Assembly (NCBI GenBank): GCA_030490835.1 | Contig: CM059975.1 | Location: 49,219,174 to 49,283,173, forward strand | Direction: 5' to 3' | Length of the DNA stretch: 64,000 bases | From: Annona cherimola | Lineage: Eukaryota > Streptophyta > Magnoliopsida > Magnoliales > Annonaceae | Shown: one piece after another, positions 33,304 through 44,579 of the stretch | Layout: each line of letters opens with the position of its first letter | Numbering within the stretch: position 1 is the first letter of the stretch | Made by a program: the position numbers and the translations under genes | The notes under the pieces: model-generated | The model's input: the letters and a program-made list of their open reading frames with translations, nothing else | Databases searched by the model: none | Told to the model about the DNA's origin: nothing

Positions 33304-35033
33304 TGTGGCGCCTCGAACCGAGGTGCTTAGAAGCCTTACTCCGGGATCGTTTTGATTGGTAAACGTGACTCAAGATTGTTGCCCTGATCACAAGGCAGGA
33401 TCAATACATGAAAAATTTCCATCATTCATCCAACATGAAATATATTTCATATAACACAGTTATATCATCATTGAAAAGGTATTCTTTTCCATTTCAAAAT
33501 TAACATCATGTCTTTACATCAAATTTACATATACAATATTTATATCAAAAACTAAATAACACTTGGCATGCTGCCTTCATCATCATTTCCTGTCTGTTGT
33601 TGAAAAATCATGGATGAGTAATAATACTCAGTAAGCAAGCCACACATAATTTTTTTCAATCATTTTCATGCATTTCATAAAATGCAAATGCAATGCATAC
33701 ATAGCATTCATGACATTCCTTTAGATGCGACGGTAGCTAGGCGCCCATCTCATACATGCTCCCATCTCAGGGAGGTCGCCGCCGGCCTGGGGCTATATAA
33801 GCGACTTGGCAATAGTGAGGGGGACATCCGGTCCGCTTACTACCCCAACTAAGGCCTTTTCCTCGTGCACATGCTCATTCATATACACATGCCGACATGA
33901 TATTTACAAATTATAAACAATTTCATAAAAAGCATTTAATAAACAATTTAACAAAATGAACTTCAGTTCATGTAAAGCAGTTATAGGTATGGCCAACCTT
34001 AAATAAATTTCATAAAGCAATTCACAAACAATTTCAAACATTTTAGAAATAATTTGAAATATATAACTTGCTTACCTCAGTTGGTGTCTTCGACTTTTTC
34101 TTTTCCTTTTCCTATTCAAGGAAAAAGGATATTTCATTTTTTCTATTCAAGCAGCTTCCCATGCATGCTCTATAATATTTGGGCATTATTTCTTTATACT
34201 GATATTTTTATCTATAAATTCCTCAAAAATTCCATCATTAAATTTAAATATTAATCTCAAATTTTCTCCAAAATCACACTGTTACTGTAGCACTTTACTG
34301 TTCATCCGTGGATACTGTTCACAATTACGTGGTTACTGTTCATGGGTTTCAAAAATAAAAAATACCATGACATAGCTTATGCCTAGTATATCATAGAAAA
34401 CTTTATACATTTTGAATTTATCATCATTTACTTGGTGAAAAAAATCATTTTCTCCATATTCTAAAAATCAACATAAATTCACTTAAGCATAATCCTTAAT
34501 TCCAAAAATCATGAAGTTAATATATCATTATTACAACATCATATTTATCATAATAATACATCCCAAATCATCATTTATTAATTTTGGATCATTATTTTCA
34601 CATATCATATGTTATCTTCTCGAATACCTTATCTTCGCTCCAAATTTTTGATGTTTTGGCATAATTTCAATTAAGTATTATATCTATACTTATTTTCTCA
34701 TGCTTAGGCATTATCTAAGCATGGTTTTACCCTACTTAACATCCAAAAGAAATTTGGGTAGAAATCACTTACCCGAAGTGGAGATACGCCTCTTTTTGTC
34801 ACACTTTCTCTCTCTAACTTACTTCTTTCTTCCCTTGGACGTGGGGGATGGTTTGCGGACTTAAAATGACTCAAATGGAGCTGGATTTTGATGGCCTTGG
34901 ATGTTCACCCTGCTTCCCTATTTATAGTGTTGCATTTTTCAAGAATTTGGAATTTACCCCCTTAGTTTTGAGGTATTTAATTATAAATTGGTATTTCTTT
35001 TTAATTTTAAAAAATGGTTTTAGCCATATGCTG
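33304..35033 (-). mobile_element. Chromovirus LTR, 5'-truncated
   Basis: On the plus strand it starts TGTGGCGCCTCGAACCGAGG, the reverse of the LTR 3' end. It carries the U5 block with GATTGGTAAACGTGACTCAA, the TACTCAGTAAGCAAGC block (about 33626), the GTCGCCGCCGGCC...AAGCGACTTGGC island (33776-33812) and the ACTGTTCA cluster (34275-34345). It fades at about 35033, inside what should be U3, so the LTR's own start is missing. It is closest to the 3' LTR at 57867-60433. Confidence 0.8.
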
Positions 35034-36480
35034 CTGTAACACATGTAAATCCATACCAAGAATTTAACAAGTTGTTTTTTGAAATTCACATATCCATTTC
35101 TCAAGAACTGGAATTGCACATTCAGCACAACTAGTGTAGTCTTTCACATATTTAACTCTTGATTAATGGAAATCTTACTATTATTTGGCTTGGCTATATT
35201 ATACACATCATCATCCATTAAAATAGCAGTTAATACCCAATGCATTATACACATCATCGTCCATTAAAATAGTAGTTAATACCCATATGCTGCTGCAACA
35301 CATGTAAATTTTAAAACTTGTTACAGCAGCCAACACAGCTTGGGCTGTGTTGTTTAGACACAACACGATTTGACCCATGTTGGCCCATAAAAGGCCCAAT
35401 TTCAACTGTGTTGCACCATTTTGCTCATAACTATCTCTAAACAATTTCGATTGAGACAATTCTTTCTACGTTGGATTCCATCGCTATAAAATTTGGCATG
35501 TATTTTACTACACAGCTTTACCAACAATTTTCGCCCATTCACAAGATAAATGGTGGCAACATGTCAAAACATTTCCAACACCAAGCCAATCATTCACACA
35601 CCTCTCTTATCATCAAAATATCACATTTAAGTCATTTATTTGCTCAAAATATGTCTTAAACAAAATTTGACCTGTCAACTCAACTCTTTGGTCATTTTAC
35701 CTCTACAATGGACTTCATTGGCCCAAATCGCATATATCACATCTAATGCCTTCAAAATTACTTCTCACACATCACGTATACATCTAGCATCTCATCCATG
35801 ATAGAAACCATCATGTTTTATGTCATTTCAAATATTTCACCCATTAAGTTTATTACTTGCCGAATTTTTACTATTAGTCTCAAATGACTCCATTCTCGAA
35901 ATTATCATACCAAAATTCATTCCGAAACATCACAAACACATTTAAATCATGTCTAGGATCATCCCATGCAAATCATGGTTCCCATCAATGATCCTCAATC
36001 ATTTCTATTATCACAATTCTTTGGGGCTTAACTACACAATTAGGCCCATTACCATCATACATCCAAATCTATCATTCAAATTTCACCCATAACCATATAT
36101 ATCCATTACCAACACGCTAGGCATCTCACTCATGACAAACACATTTTAAGATGAATCAATTCCAAATAATGCCTTATCTAGTTCAAAGTCCACACATTAG
36201 GGTTAAATATTAAATATTTATCATTCAATCAAATTAAGGATTTTCACATATCCATAATCATCTAACTAACACATGTAAATCCATACCAAGCATTTAACAA
36301 GTTGTTTTTTGAAATTCACATATCTATTTCTCAAGAACTGGAATTGCACATTCAGCACAACTAGTGTAGTCTTTCACATATTTAACTCTTGATTAATGAA
36401 AATCTTACTATTATTTGGCTTGGCTATATTATACACATCATCGTCCATTAAAATAGTAGTTAATACCCAATGCATTATAG
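35034..36480. repeat. AT-rich unassigned DNA with a 212-bp direct repeat
   Basis: No gene is visible. A segment at about 35036-35246 recurs at about 36267-36478 with only a handful of differences (both contain GGAATTGCACATTCAGCACA and TTATTTGGCTTGGCTATATT). Part of the first copy (ACACATCATC...AATACCCA) is repeated again at 35244-35282, and CCATATGCTGCTG occurs at 35024 and 35282. The second copy runs directly into the inverted Copia LTR fragment at 36481. Confidence 0.7.
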
Positions 36481-37432
36481 ATATCTAAACCGACTTAGTA
36501 CGTGTATAAAAGGAGTATAACTCCTTGAACGTGAAATGTAACCCAACTTGGTTCATGTAAGAGCTTATGTTCACATTTCAACAGTTCATACAATCTTATT
36601 ATCTCCCCTTATTTTTACTCTCCTCCCTTCTATTCCATAAATTCCAACACCTCTTTTATATTTCTTTCAATTAAAATTCCATCAGTAAAAATTTCTCTAT
36701 CGGAATAACTTTATTGAAGATGGTTACCAACTATTTGTCTGTCCTGTAAGATTGTAGCTAAATTTTTCCTTCTCCACAAGCTCTCAAATGAAATGATAAC
36801 AAATGTCTATATGCTTCAAACGACTATGGAAGACTAGTTTATTGATCATAGCTATGGATGACATCAAATAGTATCTCATGGTCATCAAAGAAGCAGAATA
36901 CAGTTGTACTATCTACAGTGAAGAAGAATATGTAGCGGCAACAAGTGTAGCATGAGAAGTGATATGGTTAAGAAGAATTCTACAATATCTACACTAGGAA
37001 ACAAAGTCTCCTACAACAATCTACTGTGACAACATGTCATCCATCGATATGACTAAGAATTTAGTCTTCCATTGTCATTTGAAGCATATTGAAATTCATT
37101 ATCATTTCATTCAAGAGATTGTTGAGAAGGGCAAAATTTAGCTATAATTTTACAGGACAGACGAACAGCTGGTAGACATTTTCACTAAAGTTATTCCAAT
37201 AGAGAGATTTTTACTGATGGAATTTTAATTGAAAGAAATATAAAAGAGGTGCTAGAATTTATGGAATAGAAGGGAGGAGAGTAAAAATAAGTAAAAATAA
37301 GGGCAGATAATAAGATTGTATAAACTGTTTAAATTGGAATAACAAGCTCTTATACGAACCCAACTACATTTCATGTTAAAGAACCTATGCTCCTTTTATA
37401 CATGTATTAAGTCAGTTTAGACAATAATATCT
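36481..37432. repeat. Large inverted repeat built from Copia LTR and RNase H pieces
   Basis: The left arm (36481-36836) is LTR 3' end, then CTCTTTTATATTTCTTTC, then antisense RNase H. The right arm (about 37053-37432) is the mirror image: sense RNase H, the complement of the same linker, then the LTR in reverse. The arms are roughly 360-375 bp and diverged; the spacer is about 215 bp. This is not a normal element layout, since RNase H abuts the wrong LTR end in both arms. Confidence 0.8.
36881..37230 (+). pseudogene. Copia RNase H C-terminal fragment (plus strand)
   Basis: The translated stretch contains STVEEEYVAA-like words, then TTIYCDNMSSIDMTKN, HIEIHYHFIQEIVEKG and EQLVDIFTKVIPIERF, the characteristic end of Copia pol. 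It has several stops. Its orientation is opposite to the main Copia body at 37650-41692, so it is a displaced, inverted copy. Confidence 0.8.
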
Positions 37433-37638
37433 AGTTGCATTTTTTGACAATTAATCACCGACTACAAACACAAATTTTCTATATAGCTCGACATGAATGC
37501 AACTTGCATAAAATCTTTTAGAATATCATGTTGCTAACTAAAATCTCATGCTACATATATGTACCATATTCATCACTACATGAGCTTACGTTGCCGACAT
37601 GCAGCTATCCATATTTTTTTAGACTACTTTTTTCAACA
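37249..37638 (-). repeat. Copia 3' LTR (minus strand)
   Basis: 390 bp; minus-strand start TGTTGAAAAAAGTAGTC at 37638, end ATTCTAGCA at 37249. It is preceded on the minus strand by a polypurine tract AAGGGGGAG (37639-37647), as expected for a 3' LTR. It matches the plus-strand copy at 42036-42413. Confidence 0.82.
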
Positions 37639-37649
37639 CTCCCCCTTAA

Positions 37650-39060
37650 TCTTGAATCTATAACACCAATTTGTTCTTTAAATTGTAACTAAATTTCACC
37701 CTTCTCCACAAGCTCTTGAATGAAATGATAATGAATGTCGATATGCTTCGAATGACTATGGAAGACTGAATTTTTGGTAAAGGCGGTGGATGACATCTTG
37801 TCATAATAGATTGTTGTAGGAGACTTCGCTTCGTAGTATAGATCTTATAGAATTCTTCTTAACCATATTGCTTCGCGTGTTGCACTTATTGCTACAACAT
37901 GTTTGGTTTAGTTGCAGATAGTGCAACTATTGATGACCACGAGATAATATTTGATCTCAGAGAAAATACATATCTTCTTGTACTTTTTCGATCATTAATA
38001 CATCATGCCCAATCACTGTTTGTACAACCAGATAGGCAAAAGTCTTCTCCTAACTTATATAAAATCCCATGATTCATCATACCTTGAATATGCTTAGAAT
38101 TCTTTTAGCAGTTGCAAAACGAAGCTTGCTTAGGTTTGACATATACATGGAGACAATGAAAACAACAAGAACAACATCCGACCTAGTGTTAGTTAAATAT
38201 ATTGGTGATCCAACTAAGTTATGATAGGTTGGCTCATCCACTCTCTATTTTTCATCATCTTTGGATATTTTTTCATTCATGGTCATTGGTGAGGTTATGG
38301 GCTTGTAATTTTCCATGTTAAATTTCTTTAATATATCATTTGCATATTTTTCTTGAGAAATAAACATCATACTTGGATGTTAATTTAGCTACATATCAAG
38401 AAAATAGTTCATAATACCAAGATCTTTCATCTAGTATTCTTACATCATAGCGTTCTCAAAATCTTCCACCACTTGCGGATTGGTGCCCATATATACAAGG
38501 TCATCCACACATTGGCATAGAATAAAGGAATCTTGAGCTTCTTGTGCCTTTACATAGAGTGATGATTCACTTAGACTTCTTATAAAGCCATGCTAAAGAA
38601 GATAATAATCAATATTGCCATTTTAAGCTCTTGGAGCTTGCTTTAGCCATATAACACCTTGCACAACTTATGTACTGTGTTCTTGGCCTTCGATGATATA
38701 TAATTTTGACTACTCCACATATACTTCTTCTTCAATTTCTCCATTGAGAAAGGCTGAATTGACGTCTAAGTGAAATACTTGCAAGTTTAACTGTGTGACA
38801 AGAGTAAGCACAGTTCTAATAGTATCAATATGGACAATTGGGGCAAATATTTTTATGTAATCAATTTCAGAGAACTATGAATAGCCTTTAGTAACTAGCC
38901 ATCTTCATTATATCTAGTTTTATACACCCATTTTGGTCCAATAATTTTCTTGTCTTTCGGTTTGTCAACTAGCATCCAAGTTTGAATTTTCTCAATCATT
39001 TTCATTTCTTAATTCACAATATCAATCCAATGCTCCTTTTATAACATCTTGAAATTTTTA
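37650..39060 (-). pseudogene. Copia reverse transcriptase and RNase H, heavily decayed
   Basis: Read from 39060 downward: KIIGPKWVYKTRYNEDG, then LNLQVFHLDVNSAFLNGEIE, then the catalytic box as CVDDLVYMGTN (Tyr of YVDD changed to Cys), KDLGIMNYFLD, and RNase H words such as SPIYLTNTRSD. It ends near 37690 with the same VEKG/FTK-type sequence that precedes the polypurine tract. Many stops and frame changes are present. The order RNase H directly before the LTR and integrase before RT confirm Copia rather than Gypsy. Confidence 0.85.
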
Positions 39061-40410
39061 TGGCTCATAAGCAAAGAATGTCACACCATAACTTTGATAG
39101 ATATCTTCTAAGAATTGCCACTTCCTTGAAGGAGACGAGTTCGAAAATGAAGAACTAGGGCTTGAATTAGCCCTTGGAGATGATGGTAGAGAACTTGGGC
39201 CTTGATCATTTTCTTATTATCTTTTTTATGTAATTATGACCCTAATTTTTTAGGCTCATTACAAGGCCCAGATTCCATTTCATCGAAGATGATATCCCTT
39301 GAGGTAAGTATTGCTTGGCATTAGGCTTATAAAGATGATAGCCTTTATATTCATCATTGTAGCTAATAAAAATATATTTTTTCCTATTTCATCCATTTTC
39401 TCTCTATTTTCTTTTAGAATGTTGCGTACACGACACATCAAATGATTTTAAAATGCTCAACCTTTGGCTATCTTTTGTTCCAAGCTTCAAAGGGTGTCAT
39501 ATTAAAAATTGCTTCTATGGAGGACCTATTCAGATTATAAATGGTTATATTAATAGCCTCGCCCTAAAAATTTTTAGCATATTTTTACTTTGCATCATAC
39601 TATGGGTGATTTTAGCAATTGTTCTATTTTTTTAGCTACAACATTTTGTTGTTATGTGCACCGAACTGTGAGCTCTCTTTTTTTACCATGCACTTTATAG
39701 AATTTATTAAAATGATAACTTGTAAATTCTCCCCTATGATCAGTTCTTAATATTTCAGATAATGCTCACTTAGTTTTTCAATAAGAGCCTTAAATTGAAT
39801 AAAATAAGAAAATGCTTCTGATTTTTGTTCCAAAAAATATACCCACATCATAAGAGTAAAATCATTAACAAAGAGAAAGAGTATCTTTTGCTGCCAAGAG
39901 ATGTATTTTGAGAAGACCCCTATATATCAGTATGAATGAGCTCCAGAGGGGCTTTAGCTCTCCAGGATAACTTGGAAAATGACAATCTATTCATTTTCCC
40001 ATATATACAACCTTCACATACTTTTTTTCTCAATAGTAATATATGAAAGCCCAATAACCATTACCTTTTGTCTGAGCACTTTCAAACTAATGAAATTTAA
40101 ATAGTCGAATCTCAAGCCATAATGTGGATTCATCCTCATTTTTATGGTTTAATGCATACCTTTGAGCAGGAGGCATTATAAGAGGAAATATATTGTTGGA
40201 ATCCATTTCCATTGCAACAATTAGTTATCTCTTTTGTTTATCAATAATGAGAAATTTTCCATCATCGAATTTCACCATATAGCCTCCCTGAACTAGTTGG
40301 TCCACATTTAATAAATTTTAGGCTAAGCCAGGAACATAGAGAACATCATGGATAAATTTAGAATTCTTTTCTTTTAATTTTATTACAATAATGCCTTTAC
40401 CTTCAATATT
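39061..40410 (-). pseudogene. Copia integrase region, heavily decayed
   Basis: Recognisable words from 40390 downward: HDVLYVPGLA and NLLNVDQLVQGGYMVKF (the GAG-pre-integrase linker), LRTDHRGEFTSYHFNKF, HGKKRELTV and a degraded PYTPQQNGVAE-type motif. At the low-coordinate end sits the linker that joins integrase to RT. The frame is full of stops and small shifts. Confidence 0.8.
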
Positions 40411-40770
40411 TTAGGATTTACCATACCAAAAAATCACCTTGGACTTCATATTTTTATCAATTTTGACAAAGCAATTTTTATCACCTCTCATATGGTTTGA
40501 ACAACCACTATCTAGGTACCAAATATCATATGGCCCTTTTTGAAGATTTAAACAGAAGATAAATACTTGATCATTTGAGCCACTATTTTTAGAATAATTT
40601 GCCTCCACAAGAGTCACCTTGGACTTCATATTTTTATCAATTTTGACAAAAGAAATTTTTATCACCTGTCATATGGTTTGAATGACAACTATCCAGGTAC
40701 TCTTTTTGAAGATTTAAACAGGAGATAAATACTTGATCATTTGAGCCACTATTTTTAGAATAATTTGCCT
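40411..40770 (-). pseudogene. Copia protease region with a duplicated active-site segment
   Basis: The protease active-site stretch reads WYLDSGCSNHMRGDK, the usual Copia Asp-Ser-Gly box after the zinc knuckle. The DNA encoding it is duplicated in tandem with an exact 180-bp period (rows starting at 40441 and 40621 are nearly identical). The second copy has a short deletion before its protease box and is out of frame. Confidence 0.8.
40438..40770. repeat. 180-bp tandem duplication in Copia pol
   Basis: GGACTTCATATTTTTATCAA occurs at 40441 and again at 40621, with CTTGATCATTTGAGCCACTA at the far end of both copies. The second copy lacks about 15 bp. Confidence 0.88.
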
Positions 40771-41692
40771 CCTATTTTATACCAGCAATCTTGATCAAAG
40801 TAAGTAGGGCTCTTGCATCTTGTGCATTTATAGTGACAATTATTCGTGTCATGACCACTTTTATTTCATAATTTGTAATAAGAAGAAAATTTAGCATTTT
40901 CTCTATTTTTTTAATTTTGTAATCTTCCTCTCCCCTTGCCAAGGTTATTTGTTGGCCTTCTTTGAAAATTAGCTCCATGAATATTTTCTCTTTTTTCTTG
41001 AATTTTCTTTTCTGCCTCCCTTTTTGAAATATTGAATTTTGACTAGAAGGCCTGCTCCAGTAGCTATTGTGAAAATTTGTGCATTCTTTCCTTGTGGGCT
41101 TGAAGAGAGCTCATTAATTCAACTAAAGAAAGAGTAGATAAATCTTTTGATTCTTCTATTGTGGCCACCACATGCTCAAAATTGGGAGGAAGACTTCTTG
41201 ATATTTTTGAAATAATTCTCTTATCTTCTATTGTATTCCCATAGCTTCTAATTTGATTTATAATATTAGAAACATAGAAGAAAAATATTTATGTCATTTT
41301 GCCTTCCTTCATTAGTAGAGTATTGAAATCTTTCCTTAATGATCAGAGCTTGATGAAAATTACTATGTCATGGCCTTTCAATTCATTTTTCAAAATATTC
41401 CATGCCCCCGTAGCAGCCATGATTCTTGGATATTGCCTTGCTTACTACTTATTGAATATACAGCAAGGGTTTTGCATAATGCATTTAATTTTCATAATAT
41501 TATTTTTTTGTATTTTCATCCCAAGATGTAAGCTCTATGTCATCTTTGGGTAGCTCATAGCCATTTTGGACTAAATTCCATAATCTCCATGATGTAAACA
41601 TGGTCTTCATTTGGATGCTTCAAAAATCATAGCTTCACCTTCAAAAATGGGACTAATGCTTGGGTATAATTAAATGTAGTAACAAAAGCCAT
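40771..41692 (-). pseudogene. Copia Gag, heavily decayed
   Basis: The start codon is at 41692-41690, followed by AFVTTFNYTQAL and, after lesions, a segment resembling HPNEDHVYIMEIMEFSPKWL. This is the typical N-terminus of plant Copia Gag that precedes the UBN2/gag domain. Nearer the protease a lysine- and asparagine-rich stretch (40772-40978) carries remnants of the zinc-knuckle region. No intact frame remains. Confidence 0.7.
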
Positions 41693-41734
41693 TTATAACA
41701 TACCTTATAACATCTTGCAATAGTAGCATAGCAG

Positions 41735-42035
41735 CAACATAGTTAAGAAGAATTCTACAAAATCTACATAACGAAGCAAAGTCTCCTATAATAATCTACT
41801 GTGACAATATGTCATCCATTGATATGACTAAGAATCTAGTCTTCCATAGTCGTTAAAAGTATATCAACATTCATTATCATTTCATTTGAGAGCTTATGGA
41901 AAAGGGCGAAATTTAGCTATAATTTTGTAAAATAGACGAATAGCTAGTAGACATATTCAATAAAGTTATTTCGATAGAGAAATTTTATAATTCAAAGAAC
42001 AACTTGGTGTTATAGATTTTTTTGATTAGGGAAAG
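41735..42035 (+). pseudogene. Copia RNase H C-terminal fragment next to the plus-strand LTR
   Basis: Sense-strand words LRRILQNLH, IIIYCDNMSSIDMTKNLVFH and KVISIEKFYN, then a purine-rich TTGATTAGGGAAAG leading into the LTR. This is the normal pol end to 3' LTR order, but on the opposite strand to the Copia body beside it. Confidence 0.78.
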
Positions 42036-42413
42036 TATTGAAAAAGTAATCTAGAAAAATCTAAAAAAGATGAATTTCGGCAATGTAAACTCCTGTAATG
42101 ATGATTGTAGTACATGCGTGTAGCATGAGAGTTTACTCGGCAACATGATATTCTAGAAGATTTTATGCAAGTTGCATATACGTTAAGTTGTCTAGAAAAT
42201 GTGTGGCCGATGATGAATTGTCAAAACTTGTGGCTAGATATTACTATCTAAACTGACTTAATAAATGTATAAGAAGAGCACAACCCGTTGAACATGAAAT
42301 GTAACCCAACTCAGTTCATGTAAGAGTTTTTTGTTCCAATTTAAACAGTTTATACAATCTTATTATCTCCCCTTATTTTTAATCTCCTCCCTTCTATTCC
42401 ATAAATTCTAGCA
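42036..42413 (+). repeat. Copia LTR (plus strand)
   Basis: 378 bp from TATTGAAAAAGTAATC (TG changed to TA) to AAATTCTAGCA. It matches the minus-strand LTR at 37249-37638 in opposite orientation. It is followed by CTCTTTTATATTTCTTTC, the same short flank seen beside the other LTR end at 36650. Confidence 0.82.
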
Positions 42414-43255
42414 CTCTTTTATATTTCTTTCAAATAATATTCCATCGGCATATTCAAAAGAGATAAAAAAATCTTGCTATTTTCCTTGCAAATCTCAAAG
42501 CTTCCCTTATGAGGTTTCTTTACTTTAGTTTCAATAGTAGTACCAAGGGCACCATTTTCCAAATCCTCCTTCAAGAGCAAGGTCTTCCTCTTACATGCTT
42601 TATTGATGGTTTTTAAACTAATGGTGATAGCCATGTTCACAGTGAGCTTCAGCTTGGCTTGGGAAACTTCTTCAAGCTTCTCCTTACTGCCCGTAGAGAG
42701 CTTAGATTTCTTGCTCGAGCATTGCTGATTTGTAGGGGAGGTGCTATTGAAATTTACGAAGATGAGCTCCTAGTCCTCCTTGGTAATGGAGTTAGAGGCA
42801 CCCTAGCTATTGCTACTTCAGTTATCTTACATTTTCTTATTGCCATCTGTGATGGTCTTTATCATCTTCTAGGTGGCGATTGAAGCTAGAGAGGATGGTA
42901 ACATGTAGTGTGTTGTTCTTCCCCTTCCTTCGATGCCTCTTCCTTCATTTTGGTAGCCTTGATTGCACTAACACCTTCTATACCTTGATGATTTAAAGAC
43001 TAGAAAGCCCACCTCCCAATATCCATGGTCGTTTGCATTGCTCCAAATTTAATAAGATGCCTAGATCTGCTTCTTTTGCATTCTTTCATGGCCTAGATCA
43101 TCCTCAATAGGCATAATTTTATTGGGGGGAGGATCTAAAGGTCGATCATTCTTATTTGTTTCAATATCACCTAATCTTAGAGATTAAATATGAAATCCCT
43201 TGTAATCGTGTGAGAAGCTTAACTTAAGATATATTATAAAGATATAAGACGAGAT
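42414..43255. other. Unassigned stretch between Copia LTR and SIRE LTR
   Basis: About 840 bp of somewhat less AT-rich DNA. Short open frames exist on both strands (minus 42419-42640, plus 42659-42883) but neither resembles a family I recognise. The minus strand has Lys/Glu-rich words that could be remnants of a gag or a host-gene fragment. I cannot assign it. Confidence 0.4.
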
Positions 43256-44288
43256 CATTCAAAAATGCTCAAAATATTTTGATCAAGTTTAGCATTCAAG
43301 AAGTTTCAAATAGCCCACATATACAAGTGAATATTTATGAAGATGAATCATGAAGAAACAAGGGCCTTCATACTACTGAATCAAAATCACACTCTGTAAA
43401 GGTTCAAATGAATCAATAAAGAGTGAAGTCACATCCCAAGTTGATTTCACCTATGATTTAAGTTAAGTCTGAGATCAAGTCCACCTAAAATAGAACCTCA
43501 CTGAAGAGCTGAAGACCAAAGTCCCACCCCAAGTTGTCTCCAGTTTGCGACTTGGGTGAAGGTCAACTCCAAGTGCGACTTGAGTCGCAATGGTCAAAAA
43601 AATTTGAACGTTGGCACATTTAATGCGCACCACCTACCACCAAATGTTCGAATTTACTCATCTCCTATTTAATACATAAAAATGGAAAAGAAAAAAACAT
43701 TGATTGAGCTTCAACTTTCCCATTCTCAAGCATTCAAGTGATCATAAAAAAGACTCTCTAAGAAGAACTGAGTGATTAATCGCAAGTGCTAAACTGTTCC
43801 ACCAATAACTCATTCCACAAGTTCTTCTCTACACGAAAACTTGTTCTTTACACACTTGTAAAGTATAGTATTATTTCTATTTATTCTTTATTTATGTTTT
43901 TACTTAGTTTGGTATTGGAGACAAAGACAAAGTGAAGGCAAAGTAGTGCGTAATTGGAGTATGACTTGTCACTTACTTGTGCAGAGTTTGTAAAGGCCCC
44001 CCTAGAGTTGGAATCTAGAAGAAAGCAAGTGCTCTAACTGTATTTTCATTTGCTTATTGGAACCCAAGGCACAAGGGTGTGTTCTTGGATGAGTGGAGCA
44101 GGGAGAGTTGCCCCGAACTACAATAATTTCTTGAGTTTGTTTTGATCTTTCTACTTGCATTTATATTCTCCACGTTTTTCATTCAAGTGGATTTACTTTA
44201 CAAGGGGTTACATTTACAATACCAAAAGTTTTTTTTAACTCAATTCACCCCTTGCCTCTTGTGTTTTGCCATTAACTCGGGACTAACA
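43256..44288 (+). mobile_element. SIRE-type Copia LTR, 5'-truncated
   Basis: It keeps the AAGTCG/CGACTT words in decayed form (43425-43590), the CTTGTCACTTACTTGTGCAG block, the GGTTGCCCGAACC-like block near 44108 and the end CAATTCACCCCTTGCCTCTT ... CGGGACTAACA at 44288. The TGTTGG start is absent and the left boundary is approximate. It is the oldest-looking of the three SIRE LTRs. Confidence 0.75.
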
Positions 44289-44341
44289 AGTCCTTCAACC
44301 GTCCATCTAAAGTCAAATTATCTACTATCAACACATCCATG

Positions 44342-44567
44342 AGCTAATGCTGTTTGTGCGAAGGGCAGGGGATGTTGTCCTATTTGTAGTTAGTCCGGAT
44401 TTGATCCCAGTATCCAGGGTGGAGTTGTATCTTCATATTTATAGGCAGAGCTGCGTGTCTCCGTATTCTTTGTGTAGGGGTTGTGTCTCTTCTACCCATG
44501 GGCTTTAAGATAAGTTTAGTATGTTGTATAGGGTGCTTTGTATATATATATATAACTTGAATAAAAA
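44342..44567 (+). mobile_element. 3' tail of a LINE or SINE with target duplication
   Basis: 226 bp ending in TATATATATATAACTTGA and a short A-run. It is flanked by a 12-bp direct repeat AACACATCCATG (44330-44341 and 44568-44579). Target-primed insertion with 5' truncation gives exactly this pattern. The body has GT-rich, TTTGTGTAGGGG-type sequence like plant LINE 3' ends. It is too short to name a clade. Confidence 0.7.
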
Positions 44568-44579
44568 AACACATCCATG

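Noticed and set aside
42659..42883. Plus-strand 74-residue frame that looks like a small hydrophobic protein
   Set aside because: It opposes another frame on the minus strand, has no recognisable relatives and no supporting context; kept only as part of an unassigned stretch.
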